Positions 1 to 9,663 of a DNA stretch of 64,000 nt are shown here, one piece after another. The DNA comes from Microbulbifer thermotolerans (GTDB lineage Bacteria > Pseudomonadota > Gammaproteobacteria > Pseudomonadales > Cellvibrionaceae): assembly GCF_900112305.1 (NCBI RefSeq), contig NZ_FOKT01000004.1:213209-277208 (forward strand). Reading direction: 5' to 3'. Both the position numbers and the translations under genes were made by a program. Under the pieces are notes generated by a model, which was not told the origin of the DNA, made no database searches, and saw nothing but the letters and a program-made list of their open reading frames with translations. Numbering within the stretch: the stretch's first letter is position 1; every line of letters starts with the position of its first letter.

Positions 1-155
1 CTGCTGCTGGAGCTACTACCCGCTCCGCTATCACTTCCGCCACCACCGCCTCCGCCGCCGCCACAGGCGGTCAAAAGAGTGGACAGTAAAATTGCTGGAA
101 GCTTACCGGCCAGACTTCCAAGTCTCTGACGGGCATTTTGGTTGGCTGTCATCAT
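1..155 (-). CDS. Lipoprotein with beta-propeller-like repeats, 5' part only (paralogue of the next gene)
   Basis: Only the first 51 codons are in the window; the gene runs off the left edge. The start is ATGATG at 155, with an AAGGA-type ribosome site just upstream. The N-terminus has a lipoprotein signal with lipobox LLTAC, then runs of Gly and Ser, almost the same as the protein at 600-3050. The similarity continues into the upstream DNA. I infer a recent tandem duplication and the same repeat architecture. The function is unknown; it would be an envelope lipoprotein. Confidence 0.75.
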   Translation of the reverse strand, partial: MMTANQNARQRLGSLAGKLPAILLSTLLTACGGGGGGGGGSDSGAGSSSSS

Positions 156-599
156 GAGTATTCCTTTTTAACTGACTGTGTAGAGATCCTTCGATAGTGC
201 CGCTGTACCGATACCATTTTGATGGGTTGGTATCTGGTCTTTCGTGGAATTGTTTTAATTATTTGCTCTGGTGATTAATCGTGTTTACAGCTGATCTTTG
301 ATTGCAGTTTTACTACAGAGGCGTGGAGTGATCAGTTATATTTCTAGAGTCGATATTGGTGTCAATCGCCTAATTAATCCCCCGTCACACTGGCGACTGT
401 TGAAAGACAATTTTAACTAAATGGAAAATATTTCATCTACTGAGGCAGCATAAATGGTTGAACTGGTTCTCAGTTTACACTGAAAAGGTGTAATCATTTG
501 GATAAAAAAGGCCGGCATTAAGCCGGCCTTTTTGTTGTTGCTTCGTCTGAAATTAATAATTTTCAGCAGTCTTATCAGCTGTCGATTTTTTCTAGGCCT
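156..599. other. Intergenic region between the tandem lipoprotein genes
   Basis: No gene is seen. The part next to 155 is the promoter and leader side of the left gene and matches the region upstream of 3050 (about 156-215 against 3051-3111). A second stretch at about 384-495 matches about 3308-3420 with scattered substitutions. A bidirectional terminator lies near 507-535. Confidence 0.6.
507..535 (-). terminator. Rho-independent terminator (bidirectional) behind the 600-3050 gene
   Basis: The inverted repeat AGGCCGGC / GCCGGCCT has a short loop and is flanked by A and T runs on both sides. It lies just downstream of the leftward gene ending at 600. Confidence 0.8.
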
Positions 600-3050
600 T
601 TAGTCCGCTGCAGATTCGGCAAGAGGCAGGATAGCCAGGTGAGGTGAAGGTTCACCGTTGACTTCGGTGAAGAGTCCCCCTAGATAGAGAGAATTTCCAG
701 ACACCATTAAGGATTGAACATTACCAGAAAGGGAATAGCTCCAATCCAGCAAGGTACCGTTGTTGTCAAAGGCGGCTAGATAGCTGCGTGGCTTTCCGTT
801 AACAGTGTCAAAGTCTCCACCTGCATAGAAGATTCCGTTGTTTTCTGTAAGGACAAAGACTGGGCCATTGATATCGGGATTCGAATCAGCCAGGCTGCCA
901 TCGGTGTTAATGGCTGCTATATAATTACGAGAGATTTCTCCGATGCTGGAGAAATAACCACCAACATAGATGGTGCTGTCATTAGCAGTGAGTGTTTCGA
1001 CAATTGAGTCTATATCTAGATACCAATCGAGCAGGCTGCCGTCGGTATGGATGGCAGCAAAATATTTGCGTGGCAGCTCATTAACACTACTAAATCTCCC
1101 TCCCAAAATAACGGTATCTCCACTAACGGCAATAGTGGAGACAGGGGAATTCATATTTGGAGTCCAGTTGAGCAGGCTGCCATCGGTAGTACGAATCGCT
1201 GCCACGTTATTGCGGGTGTTTTCGTTAAAATTGGAAAAAGAGCCACCTACGTACAATGTATCACCAGCTAATGTGAGAGTATATACGCGGCCACGTGGTT
1301 TCTCTGTCCCCCTAGTAATTTGCCAGTCACAGCTAAGTACTGTGTCACTGGTATCTATGGCTGCTAAAGCGAAGCACTCTTGTCCATTGATAGACTCGAA
1401 GAGTCCTCCCGCAAAGACGGTATTACCGTCCACTGCGAGTGCCCGGACTTCTGCGTCTGCACTTGGGCTCCAGGGGAGCAGTTGGCCCTCGGTATCAATT
1501 GCCGCTAAGTAATTGCGTACCTGCCCCTGAACACTGGTGAGGTCGCCGCCTGCATATACCGTATCGCCACTGATCGCAAGTGCCTTGACGCCGCCGTGGG
1601 CCGCCGGGCTCCAGTCGAGCAGGTTGCCGTCGGTATCGAAGGCCGCTAGGTTATTGCGTTCTTGCCCCCCTATGCTGGTGAATTTTCCACCCATATAGAC
1701 GGTATCGCCGACCACTGTGATTGCGTTAACCGCTTCATTGGGTTCTGGGTTCCAGTCGAGCAGATCGCCGTTGCTATCAAACGCGGCCAAGTAGTTGCGA
1801 GTTTCTCCGTTTATAGTGACGGGTGAGTATTCCCAACCTATAAAAATGGTATCGCCGGCTACTGCAATGGTGCATTGCCAGTCACAATAAGATGCGTCAG
1901 TATCCGGATTCCAATCGAGCAGGTTACCGTTGGTATCGACGGCGGCGCCGCCATTGCGTGTTTGCTCGTTGATCTTATCGAAATCTCCGACCACGTAAAT
2001 AGTGTCGCCAGACACAGCGATGTCGTGTACTTCTCTATAGTTAAAACTCAGAGTCCAGTCGTACAGGCTACTGTCGGTATTGATGGCGGCTAGAAAGAAA
2101 TCACTTCCCACATAGATGGTGCCGTCTGCTACTGCGATGGCGTTAACGTTGGAGCTGGCAGCGGGGCTCCATTCGAGCAGGTTGCCGTCGGCATCAACAG
2201 CGGCCAGGTTACTGCGTGGCTGCCCGTTAACTTCGTCAAAATCTCCGCCGATATATACGGTATCGCCCAGTACAGCGAGGGCGTTAATATCACCGTCAAT
2301 GGTCGGGTTCCAATCACCCAGTGTGCCATCGGCGCGGATATAGGCCAGGTTGTTGCGAGCCTCTCCGCCGACGGTTGTGAACTCGCCGCCGATATAGAAG
2401 CCCCCCTTGTTATCGCCTGCAACGGCGGTTACCGGCCCGTTGACCAGTGGAAAGGCTCCTGCGTACCCACTGGTTGTACTAAATGGGACACCGTGGCCAC
2501 TGAGCACGCCGAAATAGGTGAAGTATCCTCCCAGGTAGACAGTGCCGTCGGCGCCTGTGGCCATGGCCTCCACCCAACTGTTCGGCACTAGTCGATCCGG
2601 CCGCGCTCCGGCTTCATTGGAGACGGCGTTGCTCTCATCTAAGATGGATTCCACCTGGAACCAGTAGTTCTGGCCGTTAGTAAGTCCGGTGACGGTATAG
2701 GGGGATTCGGCGCCTGCCACCATGGTTCCGCCCGGGCAGCTTGCGTAGTTTTCGATATCGCAGCCAGGTGCGGTGGAATAAAACAGGTTGTAGCTGTCCG
2801 CCCCGGTGTCTTCCCAGGTCAGTGTCACCGATTCGGTGTCGGCCTTGGCGTGGAGTATTGTGGCAACCGCGGTCGGGGGTATAGTGGTGCCGCCACTGCT
2901 GCTGGAGCTACTACCCGCTCCGCTATCACTTCCGCCACCACCGCCTCCGCCGCCGCCACAGGCGGTCAAAAGAGTGGACAGTAAAATTGCAGGAAGCTTA
3001 CCGGCCAGACTTTCAAGTCTCTGACGGGCATTTTGGTTGGCTGTCATCAT
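600..3050 (-). CDS. Exported lipoprotein with a fibronectin III-like domain and beta-propeller-like repeats
   Basis: The protein has 816 residues. Residues 1-31 form a lipoprotein signal with lipobox LLTAC, followed by nine Gly and a Ser-rich linker. Residues of about 60-145 look like a fibronectin type III domain. The rest is about 13 imperfect repeats of 45-50 residues with the pattern V-ALAV-GDTVY-GG-F--VNG--RN-LAA-D--G-LL-W-P. This resembles DUF5122/delta-60 and other propeller repeats. Two repeats contain extra Cys pairs (CDWQC), which would be disulphide candidates in an exported protein. The start at 3050 (ATGATG) follows AAAAAGGAA. Function is unknown; a cell-surface binding or structural role is inferred. 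Confidence 0.75.
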   Translation of the reverse strand: MMTANQNARQRLESLAGKLPAILLSTLLTACGGGGGGGGGSDSGAGSSSSSSGGTTIPPTAVATILHAKADTESVTLTWEDTGADSYNLFYSTAPGCDIENYASCPGGTMVAGAESPYTVTGLTNGQNYWFQVESILDESNAVSNEAGARPDRLVPNSWVEAMATGADGTVYLGGYFTYFGVLSGHGVPFSTTSGYAGAFPLVNGPVTAVAGDNKGGFYIGGEFTTVGGEARNNLAYIRADGTLGDWNPTIDGDINALAVLGDTVYIGGDFDEVNGQPRSNLAAVDADGNLLEWSPAASSNVNAIAVADGTIYVGSDFFLAAINTDSSLYDWTLSFNYREVHDIAVSGDTIYVVGDFDKINEQTRNGGAAVDTNGNLLDWNPDTDASYCDWQCTIAVAGDTIFIGWEYSPVTINGETRNYLAAFDSNGDLLDWNPEPNEAVNAITVVGDTVYMGGKFTSIGGQERNNLAAFDTDGNLLDWSPAAHGGVKALAISGDTVYAGGDLTSVQGQVRNYLAAIDTEGQLLPWSPSADAEVRALAVDGNTVFAGGLFESINGQECFALAAIDTSDTVLSCDWQITRGTEKPRGRVYTLTLAGDTLYVGGSFSNFNENTRNNVAAIRTTDGSLLNWTPNMNSPVSTIAVSGDTVILGGRFSSVNELPRKYFAAIHTDGSLLDWYLDIDSIVETLTANDSTIYVGGYFSSIGEISRNYIAAINTDGSLADSNPDINGPVFVLTENNGIFYAGGDFDTVNGKPRSYLAAFDNNGTLLDWSYSLSGNVQSLMVSGNSLYLGGLFTEVNGEPSPHLAILPLAESAAD

Positions 3051-3511
3051 TAGTATTCCTTTTTAACTGACTGTATAGAGATCCTTCGATAGTGCCGCTG
3101 TACCGATATGGTATTGATAATCTGGCGCTCGCTATTTTTTCTGAAAATAATGGAAATTTATTAATGGCTGTCCCGTCTAGGGGCGCGCTTTGCACTTGGG
3201 CCGCCGCTTGTGGATCGCAGTGTTTAGTGCATTAAGAGGTAGGGGAGCAATAATTTGTTTAGCCTAGACATTTGTACCAATTATCGCATTTCCCTGGCTC
3301 TTTCCCTGTCACACCAGTGACTGTCGAGTGACAATTTTAACGAAATGAAAAATATTGCATCTACCGAAGCGGCATAAATGGTTGAACTGGTTCTCAATTT
3401 GCAGCGAGAAAGTTGTGATCACAAAAAGTGCGTCTCAATTAGCAATATTCAACCTTTTATGAAGAAATATGCGAAGATGCGCGGTTCGTCCCGCAATTGA
3501 GGAAAAAATCT
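3051..3511. other. Intergenic region between the lipoprotein gene and ppc
   Basis: This divergent region carries the leader of the leftward lipoprotein gene and the upstream region of ppc. About 3051-3111 and 3308-3420 are duplicated copies of sequence at 156-215 and 384-495. No other gene is seen. I could not pick out a convincing sigma70 promoter. Confidence 0.55.
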
Positions 3512-6175
3512 GTGAGTCAGGATCAAAACGCCCCTCTGAGAGAAGACGTCCGCCTGCTCGGTGAAGAGCTCGGCGCGGTATTGCGGGAGCAGGCTGGCGA
3601 GGCGTTATTCGATACAGTTGAAACTATCCGTCAGGTCGCGGTAGAGAGCCGTGGTCAGGGTGAGATGCCAGTAAAGCGCTTGCGCCAACTTTTAAGGCCG
3701 CTGGACGATGAAACACTGTTGGAGGTGGCGCGGGCCTTCAGCCAGTTTTTAAATTTGGCCAATATTGCCGAGCAGCGCCACCGCGAGCGGTTGCACCGGC
3801 ACCACCAGCGCTACCCGGGCGACCCGGATACCGATCGCAGTTTGCGCCAGGTACTGGCGGAGTTGAGAAACGCCGGGATCGGTCGGGAAAAAATCCGTTC
3901 GGTGCTGGAGAATTTATCCGTGGAACTGGTGCTCACCGCACATCCCACCGAAGTTACCCGCCGCACACTGATCCGCAAATACGACCGGATCGCCGACCTG
4001 CTGGCCGATCTGGACCGGCCGGATCGCACAGAAGAGGAAAAGGACAGGCTGCGCCGCCTCCTGCGCGAACAAATTCTTTCCGCCTGGAGTACCGACGAAA
4101 TCCGCCGCGAGCGCCCCACACCTGTGGACGAGGCGAAATGGGGTTTTGCGACGATTGAGCAATCCCTGTGGCAGGCACTGCCGCGAGTGATGCGCGGAAT
4201 AGACGCGGAATTAAAACGGGAGGGGCTGGAATCACTGCCGGCGGACTGGGTTCCAATTCGCTTTGCATCCTGGATGGGGGGTGACCGCGACGGCAACCCC
4301 AATGTCACCGCCGCCGTTACCCGCAAAGTGTTGCTGCTCGCCCGCTGGATGGCCGCGGACCTCTACCTCCGCGATGTGGAAAACCTGCTCGCGGATTTGT
4401 CCATGCACAAGGCCAGTGACGAACTGCTCGCATATACCGGTCCCAGCCACGAGCCCTATCGGCTGGTATTGCGCCGGGTGCGCAACCGCCTGCGCAATAC
4501 CCGCGCGCGTATGGAGGCTTTGGTGAATGGGGCTCCGGAGCCGCAGGGGGAGGGCTACACCAGTGGGCAGCAGCTATTGGATGAGTTGAACCGGATCGAC
4601 CGCTCGCTGCGCGAAGTGGGGCTTGCGGCCATTGCCGACGGTCAGCTCAAGGACACACTGCGCCGCCTTAACTGCTTTGGTATTACCCTGTTGCGCCTGG
4701 ATATCCGCCAGGAGTCCACCCGCCACAGCGAGGCGCTGGATGCTATCACCCGCTATCTGGCGCTGGGCAGCTACACCGAGTGGGACGAAGAGCAAAAGCA
4801 GCAGTTTCTCCTCGCGGAGCTGGAGAGCCGCCGCCCACTGGTGGACGAAGGTTTTTACCGCAGCGATTTGTGCAGCGAAGAGGTGCGGGAGGTGCTGGAC
4901 ACCTGTCGGGTGATCGCTGAGCAGGGGCCGGAGGGGCTGGGCGCCTATGTGATTTCCATGGCGAGAAGGCCTTCCGATGTGCTGGCGGTAATGCTGTTGC
5001 AGAAGATCGCGGGTGTTACTCAGCCCATGCGTGTGGTGCCACTGTTCGAGACTCTGGACGATCTCAACAATGCCGCCGATACCATGGGCGCACTGTTGGA
5101 GATCCCTTTCTACAAAGCGCGCGTGCGCGCTGGACAGGAGGTGATGATCGGCTATTCGGATTCGGCCAAGGACGCGGGTTTTCTCGGTGCGGCTTGGGCT
5201 CAGTTCCGCGCCCAGGAAAAGCTCACGGAGATTTTTCGGGTTCAGAAGGTTCCACTGACATTGTTCCACGGCCGCGGAGGCTCCATTTCCCGTGGCGGTT
5301 CGCCCACCCGGATGGCTCTGTTGTCGCAGCCGCCCGGTGCTGTGGCCGGGCGCATTCGCGTTACCGAGCAGGGTGAAATGATTCGCTTCAAATACGGTCG
5401 CCCCGCAGTGGCGGCCTACAACCTGGAGCAGTATGTGGCCGCTACCCTTGAGGCGACGCTGGTGCCGCCGGCGGCGCCGCGTCCGGAGTGGCGTGCGGAA
5501 ATGGAGCGCTTGGCGGAAGTGTCTGTCGCCGATTACCGTAAAGTGGTGCGCGATGATCCGGCGCTGGTTGCTTACCTGCGCACAGTGACCCCGGAAACCG
5601 AGCTCAGCCGTCTGGCGCTGGGTAGCCGCCCTGCGCGGCGCAAGCCCGGCGGTGGCGTGGAAACGCTGCGCGCGATTCCCTGGGTTTTCGCCTGGACACA
5701 GATCCGCCTGATGCTGCCGGCTTGGTTGGGCACCGGGGCAGCCCTCGACCGGGCGCTGTCAGTCCGCGAAGAAACCGAAGTGGTGCGGGAAATGAATGCG
5801 CACTGGCCCTTCTTTCAAGGCTTGGTGGACATGTTGGAGATGGTGCTGGCCAAGACGGACATTCGGGTCGCCTCCTGGTACGAGGAGCGGCTGACGGATG
5901 ACGAGGAACTGCTGCGCCTCGGCACCACCCTGCGCAAGCAGTTGGCGCATACCGTGGATGCACTCCGCTGCCTCACCGGCCGCGACAGCCTGTTGGACAA
6001 TAACCCGGTGATGCGTTGGTCCATCCGCGTGCGCGATCCTTACACAGATCCGCTGCATCTGCTGCAGGCGGAGTTGATGGCCCGTCTGCGCGAGCGGGAG
6101 TCGGCGCCGCTGCTGGAGAGCGCCCTGATGGTAACCATCGCCGGTATCGCCGCCGGGATGCGCAATACCGGGTGA
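3512..6175 (+). CDS. ppc: Phosphoenolpyruvate carboxylase
   Basis: This enzyme carboxylates PEP with bicarbonate to oxaloacetate, replenishing the TCA cycle in the cytoplasm. The protein has 887 residues, the usual bacterial length. The catalytic His lies in LTAHPTEVTRRT near residue 144. GYSDSAKDAG and the Gly/Arg loop HGRGGSISRGG are present, and the C-terminus is the canonical NTG. I chose GTG 3512 because TGAGGA lies about 9 bases upstream; an in-frame TTG at 3497 is possible. A terminator shared with the converging tRNA gene follows. Confidence 0.97.
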   Translation: MSQDQNAPLREDVRLLGEELGAVLREQAGEALFDTVETIRQVAVESRGQGEMPVKRLRQLLRPLDDETLLEVARAFSQFLNLANIAEQRHRERLHRHHQRYPGDPDTDRSLRQVLAELRNAGIGREKIRSVLENLSVELVLTAHPTEVTRRTLIRKYDRIADLLADLDRPDRTEEEKDRLRRLLREQILSAWSTDEIRRERPTPVDEAKWGFATIEQSLWQALPRVMRGIDAELKREGLESLPADWVPIRFASWMGGDRDGNPNVTAAVTRKVLLLARWMAADLYLRDVENLLADLSMHKASDELLAYTGPSHEPYRLVLRRVRNRLRNTRARMEALVNGAPEPQGEGYTSGQQLLDELNRIDRSLREVGLAAIADGQLKDTLRRLNCFGITLLRLDIRQESTRHSEALDAITRYLALGSYTEWDEEQKQQFLLAELESRRPLVDEGFYRSDLCSEEVREVLDTCRVIAEQGPEGLGAYVISMARRPSDVLAVMLLQKIAGVTQPMRVVPLFETLDDLNNAADTMGALLEIPFYKARVRAGQEVMIGYSDSAKDAGFLGAAWAQFRAQEKLTEIFRVQKVPLTLFHGRGGSISRGGSPTRMALLSQPPGAVAGRIRVTEQGEMIRFKYGRPAVAAYNLEQYVAATLEATLVPPAAPRPEWRAEMERLAEVSVADYRKVVRDDPALVAYLRTVTPETELSRLALGSRPARRKPGGGVETLRAIPWVFAWTQIRLMLPAWLGTGAALDRALSVREETEVVREMNAHWPFFQGLVDMLEMVLAKTDIRVASWYEERLTDDEELLRLGTTLRKQLAHTVDALRCLTGRDSLLDNNPVMRWSIRVRDPYTDPLHLLQAELMARLRERESAPLLESALMVTIAGIAAGMRNTG

Positions 6176-6193
6176 CGCCTCTGGTGCAGCCAA

Positions 6194-6229
6194 CAAAAAA
6201 GGCCGACTCTCACGAGTCGGCCTTTCTTT
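6194..6229. terminator. Bidirectional terminator between ppc and tRNA-Leu
   Basis: The stem AGGCCGACTC / GAGTCGGCCT is flanked by AAAAAA and TTTCTTTT. It serves ppc from the left and the tRNA-Leu gene from the right. Confidence 0.85.
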
Positions 6230-6233
6230 TATA

Positions 6234-6320
6234 TGGTGCCCAGGAGAAGACTTGAACTTCCACGACCGTAAGGCCACTAGCACCTGAAGCTAGCGCGTCT
6301 ACCAATTCCGCCACCTGGGC
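6234..6320 (-). tRNA. tRNA-Leu, anticodon CAG (copy 1)
   Basis: The gene is 87 nt on the minus strand. It starts GCCCAGGTGGCGGAATTGG and ends with an encoded CCA. The anticodon stem CTAGC/GCTAG closes the loop TTCAGGT, giving anticodon CAG for CUG codons. It has the long variable arm of class II tRNAs and a normal T arm. It differs from copy 2 by one base in the variable arm. Confidence 0.97.
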
Positions 6321-6350
6321 AATCGGCGTCGTGTGCCGTTGCGGGGGCGC

Positions 6351-6378
6351 ACTATAGCCATTTTCCAGGGCGAGTCAA
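6351..6378 (-). promoter_or_regulatory. Promoter of tRNA-Leu copy 1
   Basis: On the minus strand TTGACT, a 16-base spacer and TATAGT are followed by a GCGC discriminator. Such a GC-rich discriminator is typical of stringently controlled stable-RNA promoters. Confidence 0.75.
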
Positions 6379-6408
6379 TGCCCTCTGGGCCGCGCCGCTG
6401 CAGACAAT

Positions 6409-6438
6409 AAAAAAGGCCGACTCTCGCGAGTCGGCCTC
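6409..6438 (-). terminator. Terminator behind tRNA-Leu copy 2
   Basis: The stem AGGCCGACTC / GAGTCGGCCT around a short loop is followed on the minus strand by TTTTTT. It is almost the same hairpin as at 6194-6229, so it belongs to the duplicated cassette. Confidence 0.85.
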
Positions 6439-6448
6439 TGTCTGAATA

Positions 6449-6535
6449 TGGTGCCCAGGAGAAGACTTGAACTTCCACGGCCGTAAGGCCACTAGCACCT
6501 GAAGCTAGCGCGTCTACCAATTCCGCCACCTGGGC
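6449..6535 (-). tRNA. tRNA-Leu, anticodon CAG (copy 2)
   Basis: This is an 87 nt minus-strand gene with encoded CCA and anticodon CAG. It is identical to the copy at 6234-6320 except for one base in the variable arm. The two genes are offset by 215 bases, and the terminator is part of the repeated unit. Confidence 0.97.
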
Positions 6536-6566
6536 AATTCGACGGCATCCGCCGTTGAGGACGCGC

Positions 6567-6595
6567 ACTATAGTGATCTGCGCAGCCGGTGTCAA
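6567..6595 (-). promoter_or_regulatory. Promoter of tRNA-Leu copy 2
   Basis: On the minus strand a perfect TTGACA, a 17-base spacer and TATAGT are followed by a GCGC discriminator. Confidence 0.85.
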
Positions 6596-6778
6596 CGGCC
6601 AAGGTGCGCTTTTTTCAACTTTTTACCTGCCGGTCGGGAAATGCGGCGAAATCGCTTATACTGCGTACACGGCGGCTTTGCCTGAACCGGTAATCACCGG
6701 TGCCAGTCGCCGGTCCATACTGTCGGAGTGCCTCGGACAGCTGCCGGGGAAGCTTCCGGCCGCAACAGGTACTCCGGA

Positions 6779-9523
6779 ATGCCGCAGAAAAATACGCGGC
6801 CACTTCGAATAACGGATGCTGTTTTGACGCAAAAGAAAACTTCAGATCACCACCTCGCCAGTGCTCCCGCCGATCCCTACGCGGAGCGTGAGGCGGAAAA
6901 ATACGAAAAACCTGTTCCCAGCCGAGAATTTTTGCTGCAACTCCTGGAGCGGCAACCGGAGCCGGTGTCCTGGGAGAAGGTGGCGGATCTACTCGATATC
7001 CGCGACGCCGACCGCCGTGAAGGGGTGCGTCGGCGCCTGATCGCCATGTCCCGGGACGGCCAGATTGCCAGTAACCGCTCTGGTGACTTCGGCGTGCTGG
7101 ACAAAATGAGCCTGATTCGCGGCCGGGTTATCGGCCACCGCGATGGCTTTGGCTTTGTTGCGCCGCGGGATGGTGGCGACGACTTATATCTTTCTCACCG
7201 GCAGATGCGCAAGGTCTTCGACGGTGACGAAGTGCTGGTGCGCGAGACCCCCGGCGGCTTCCGCGGCAAGCGCGAGGCGGCGGTGGTGCGGGTCATCAAG
7301 CACAATACTCAGCAGTTGGCCGGGCGTCTCTATCGCGAGAATGGTATTTGTTTCGTGCGCCCGGATAACCCGCGCATCAACCTCGATGTCATGGTTGCCG
7401 AGGAACACACTGCAGGTGCCGGCCACGGTCAGTATGTGGTGGTAAAGATTGTCACCCAGCCGGGCCGTGACAAGGTGCCGCAAGGCGAGGTCATCGAGGT
7501 ACTCGGCGACCATTTGGCGCCGGGTATGGAAATAGACGTAGCAATTCGCAACTACGATATCCCTCACGTTTGGCCGGCGGCGGTGCTGAGCGAAGTGGAG
7601 GCTATTCCCGATGAGGTGGTCGAGGGCGATAAGAGCGGGCGGGTAGATCTGCGCCAGCTGCCGCTGGTGACGATTGACGGCGAGGACGCGCGGGACTTTG
7701 ATGACGCTGTCTACTGCGAAGCGTTACCGGATGGTGGCTGGAAACTGCTGGTGGCCATTGCCGACGTGTCTCACTATGTGCGTCCGGGCACACCCCTGGA
7801 CGAGGAGGCCCACAACCGCGGTAACTCCGTTTATTTCCCGGACTTCGTTGTGCCGATGCTGCCGGAGAAGCTGTCCAACGGCCTCTGCTCCCTCAATCCC
7901 GAGGTGGATCGCCTGTGTATGGTGTGTGAAATGCACATTGACCGCGATGGTGAGATCCGCGACTACCGCTTCTTCGAAGGTGTGATGCGCAGTCATGCAC
8001 GGCTTACTTATACCCAGGTGGGGCAGATAATTGCGGAGCGCGGCCTCCGCGGTTCCGGTCTGCGCAAACAGTTCGCGGCGTTAACTCCGCACCTGGACAA
8101 TCTGCACGACCTCTACAAGGCCCTGCGCTCCGCCCGCGACCGCCGCGGTGCCATCGACTTCGAGACCACTGAGACGCGCATTATTTTTGATGCCAACCGC
8201 AAAATAGAGCGCATAGTGCCGGTTGTGCGCAATGACGCGCACAAGCTCATCGAAGAGTGCATGCTCGCCGCCAATGTGTGCGCGGCCAGGCTGATGGAGC
8301 TGGCGGAAGTGCCAGCCCTCTACCGGGTACACGACGCGCCCAAGGAGGAGAAGCTCAGCAATCTGCGTGAATATTTGGGTGAGCTGGGCCTGCGCTTACC
8401 CGGCGGGGCCGAGCCTCAGCCGATGGACTTTCAGCTGCTGCTGGAGCAAGTGGCGGGGCGCGCCGATGCACATATTATCCAGATGATGCTACTGCGCTCT
8501 ATGAATCAAGCCGTTTACCAGCCGGAGAATCGCGGCCACTTCGGGCTCGACTATCCCGCTTACGCCCATTTCACCTCGCCGATCCGCCGCTATCCGGACT
8601 TGCTGTTGCACCGCGCGCTGCGCTGGTTGATTCGCAATGGCGACGCCAATGAGCGCGCGGTGGCTAAAAAAGTGTATTCGGTGCCCGGCGCCAAGGTTAT
8701 TCCTCGGGAAAAAATCCTGCCCTACGATATGCCGGCCATGGTATTGCTGGGCGAGCACTGCTCCATGACCGAGCGCCGTGCCGACGATGCCACCCGCGAT
8801 GTGGTCAGCTGGCTCAAGTGTGAGTATTTGCAGGACCGCGTTGGCGAGGTCTACACCGGGGTGATTAGTGCCGTCACGGGTTTCGGTCTCTTTGTCGAAC
8901 TGGCCGACCTCTACGTGGAGGGCCTGGTGCATGTGACAGCCCTGCCGAAAGACTATTACCGCTTTGAGCAGGCCCATCAGCGTCTGGTTGGCGAGCGTAG
9001 TGGCAGGCGTTATCACCTGGGGGATTCCGTGCGGGTTCAGGTGGCGCGGGTGGATTTGGATGAGCGCAAGGTGGATTTCACCCTTGAAGAGCTGATGCCA
9101 CGGGAGCAGGTCAAGGTCAGCGCCCGCGCAATGGAAATGGCGCTGGAGCACCAGCGGGAAAGAGATAGGCGAGGCAAGTCCTCGGCGGCTAAGAAAAGTG
9201 GCCCCGGTGGCAGGGGCACAGCCAGCCCCTGGGCCGGGCGCGCCGAGCTTCCGCCCGCTGCTGCCCCCATCCGCAAGCGCAAGGTCGGCACCACCGAGGC
9301 GGTACCGGTGGAAACCCGGTTGACGGAAAATGCAGCTGGAAGTGAAGAGGAAATACCGGCGAAAAAGCGCCGACGCCCCAAACGCACGCCACCGCGCAAA
9401 GGGGGTAAGCGCCCGGCGGTCGCAGCGCGCAAGGCGGCGCAACGGGCGGCCAAAGCCAATGGGAAAACCATCAAGGCTAAAAAAAAGAAAAAGTCCTCTA
9501 TCAAGCGCAAAAAGAAAAAGTAG
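6779..9523 (+). CDS. rnr: Ribonuclease R
   Basis: This 3'-5' exoribonuclease degrades structured RNA in the cytoplasm. The order is an N-terminal winged-helix region (SREFLLQLLERQ onward), cold-shock domains (RGRVIGHRDGFGFV), the RNB catalytic domain with the metal-binding run DGEDARDFDDAV, and an S1 domain (GVISAVTGFGLFVEL). A very Lys/Arg-rich tail of about 130 residues follows, longer and more basic than in E. coli, and probably binds RNA. The start is uncertain: ATG 6779 has AGGT upstream, but family alignment would also suit TTG 6824 (MTQKKTSDHH). A GTG lies at 6728. rlmB follows, as in E. coli. Confidence 0.95.
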   Translation: MPQKNTRPLRITDAVLTQKKTSDHHLASAPADPYAEREAEKYEKPVPSREFLLQLLERQPEPVSWEKVADLLDIRDADRREGVRRRLIAMSRDGQIASNRSGDFGVLDKMSLIRGRVIGHRDGFGFVAPRDGGDDLYLSHRQMRKVFDGDEVLVRETPGGFRGKREAAVVRVIKHNTQQLAGRLYRENGICFVRPDNPRINLDVMVAEEHTAGAGHGQYVVVKIVTQPGRDKVPQGEVIEVLGDHLAPGMEIDVAIRNYDIPHVWPAAVLSEVEAIPDEVVEGDKSGRVDLRQLPLVTIDGEDARDFDDAVYCEALPDGGWKLLVAIADVSHYVRPGTPLDEEAHNRGNSVYFPDFVVPMLPEKLSNGLCSLNPEVDRLCMVCEMHIDRDGEIRDYRFFEGVMRSHARLTYTQVGQIIAERGLRGSGLRKQFAALTPHLDNLHDLYKALRSARDRRGAIDFETTETRIIFDANRKIERIVPVVRNDAHKLIEECMLAANVCAARLMELAEVPALYRVHDAPKEEKLSNLREYLGELGLRLPGGAEPQPMDFQLLLEQVAGRADAHIIQMMLLRSMNQAVYQPENRGHFGLDYPAYAHFTSPIRRYPDLLLHRALRWLIRNGDANERAVAKKVYSVPGAKVIPREKILPYDMPAMVLLGEHCSMTERRADDATRDVVSWLKCEYLQDRVGEVYTGVISAVTGFGLFVELADLYVEGLVHVTALPKDYYRFEQAHQRLVGERSGRRYHLGDSVRVQVARVDLDERKVDFTLEELMPREQVKVSARAMEMALEHQRERDRRGKSSAAKKSGPGGRGTASPWAGRAELPPAAAPIRKRKVGTTEAVPVETRLTENAAGSEEEIPAKKRRRPKRTPPRKGGKRPAVAARKAAQRAAKANGKTIKAKKKKKSSIKRKKKK

Positions 9524-9663
9524 ACTCACTGTCAGCCGGGCCGGCGGGCTTATCTCACTCCGAGCACAGAATGGCCGGGAACACCGCGAGTTCCCGATAT
9601 TCTCACAGCGGGTGAGAGCACAGGCGAGCGCGGTCCGAATATTCAAATCAGCAAGCAATACCC

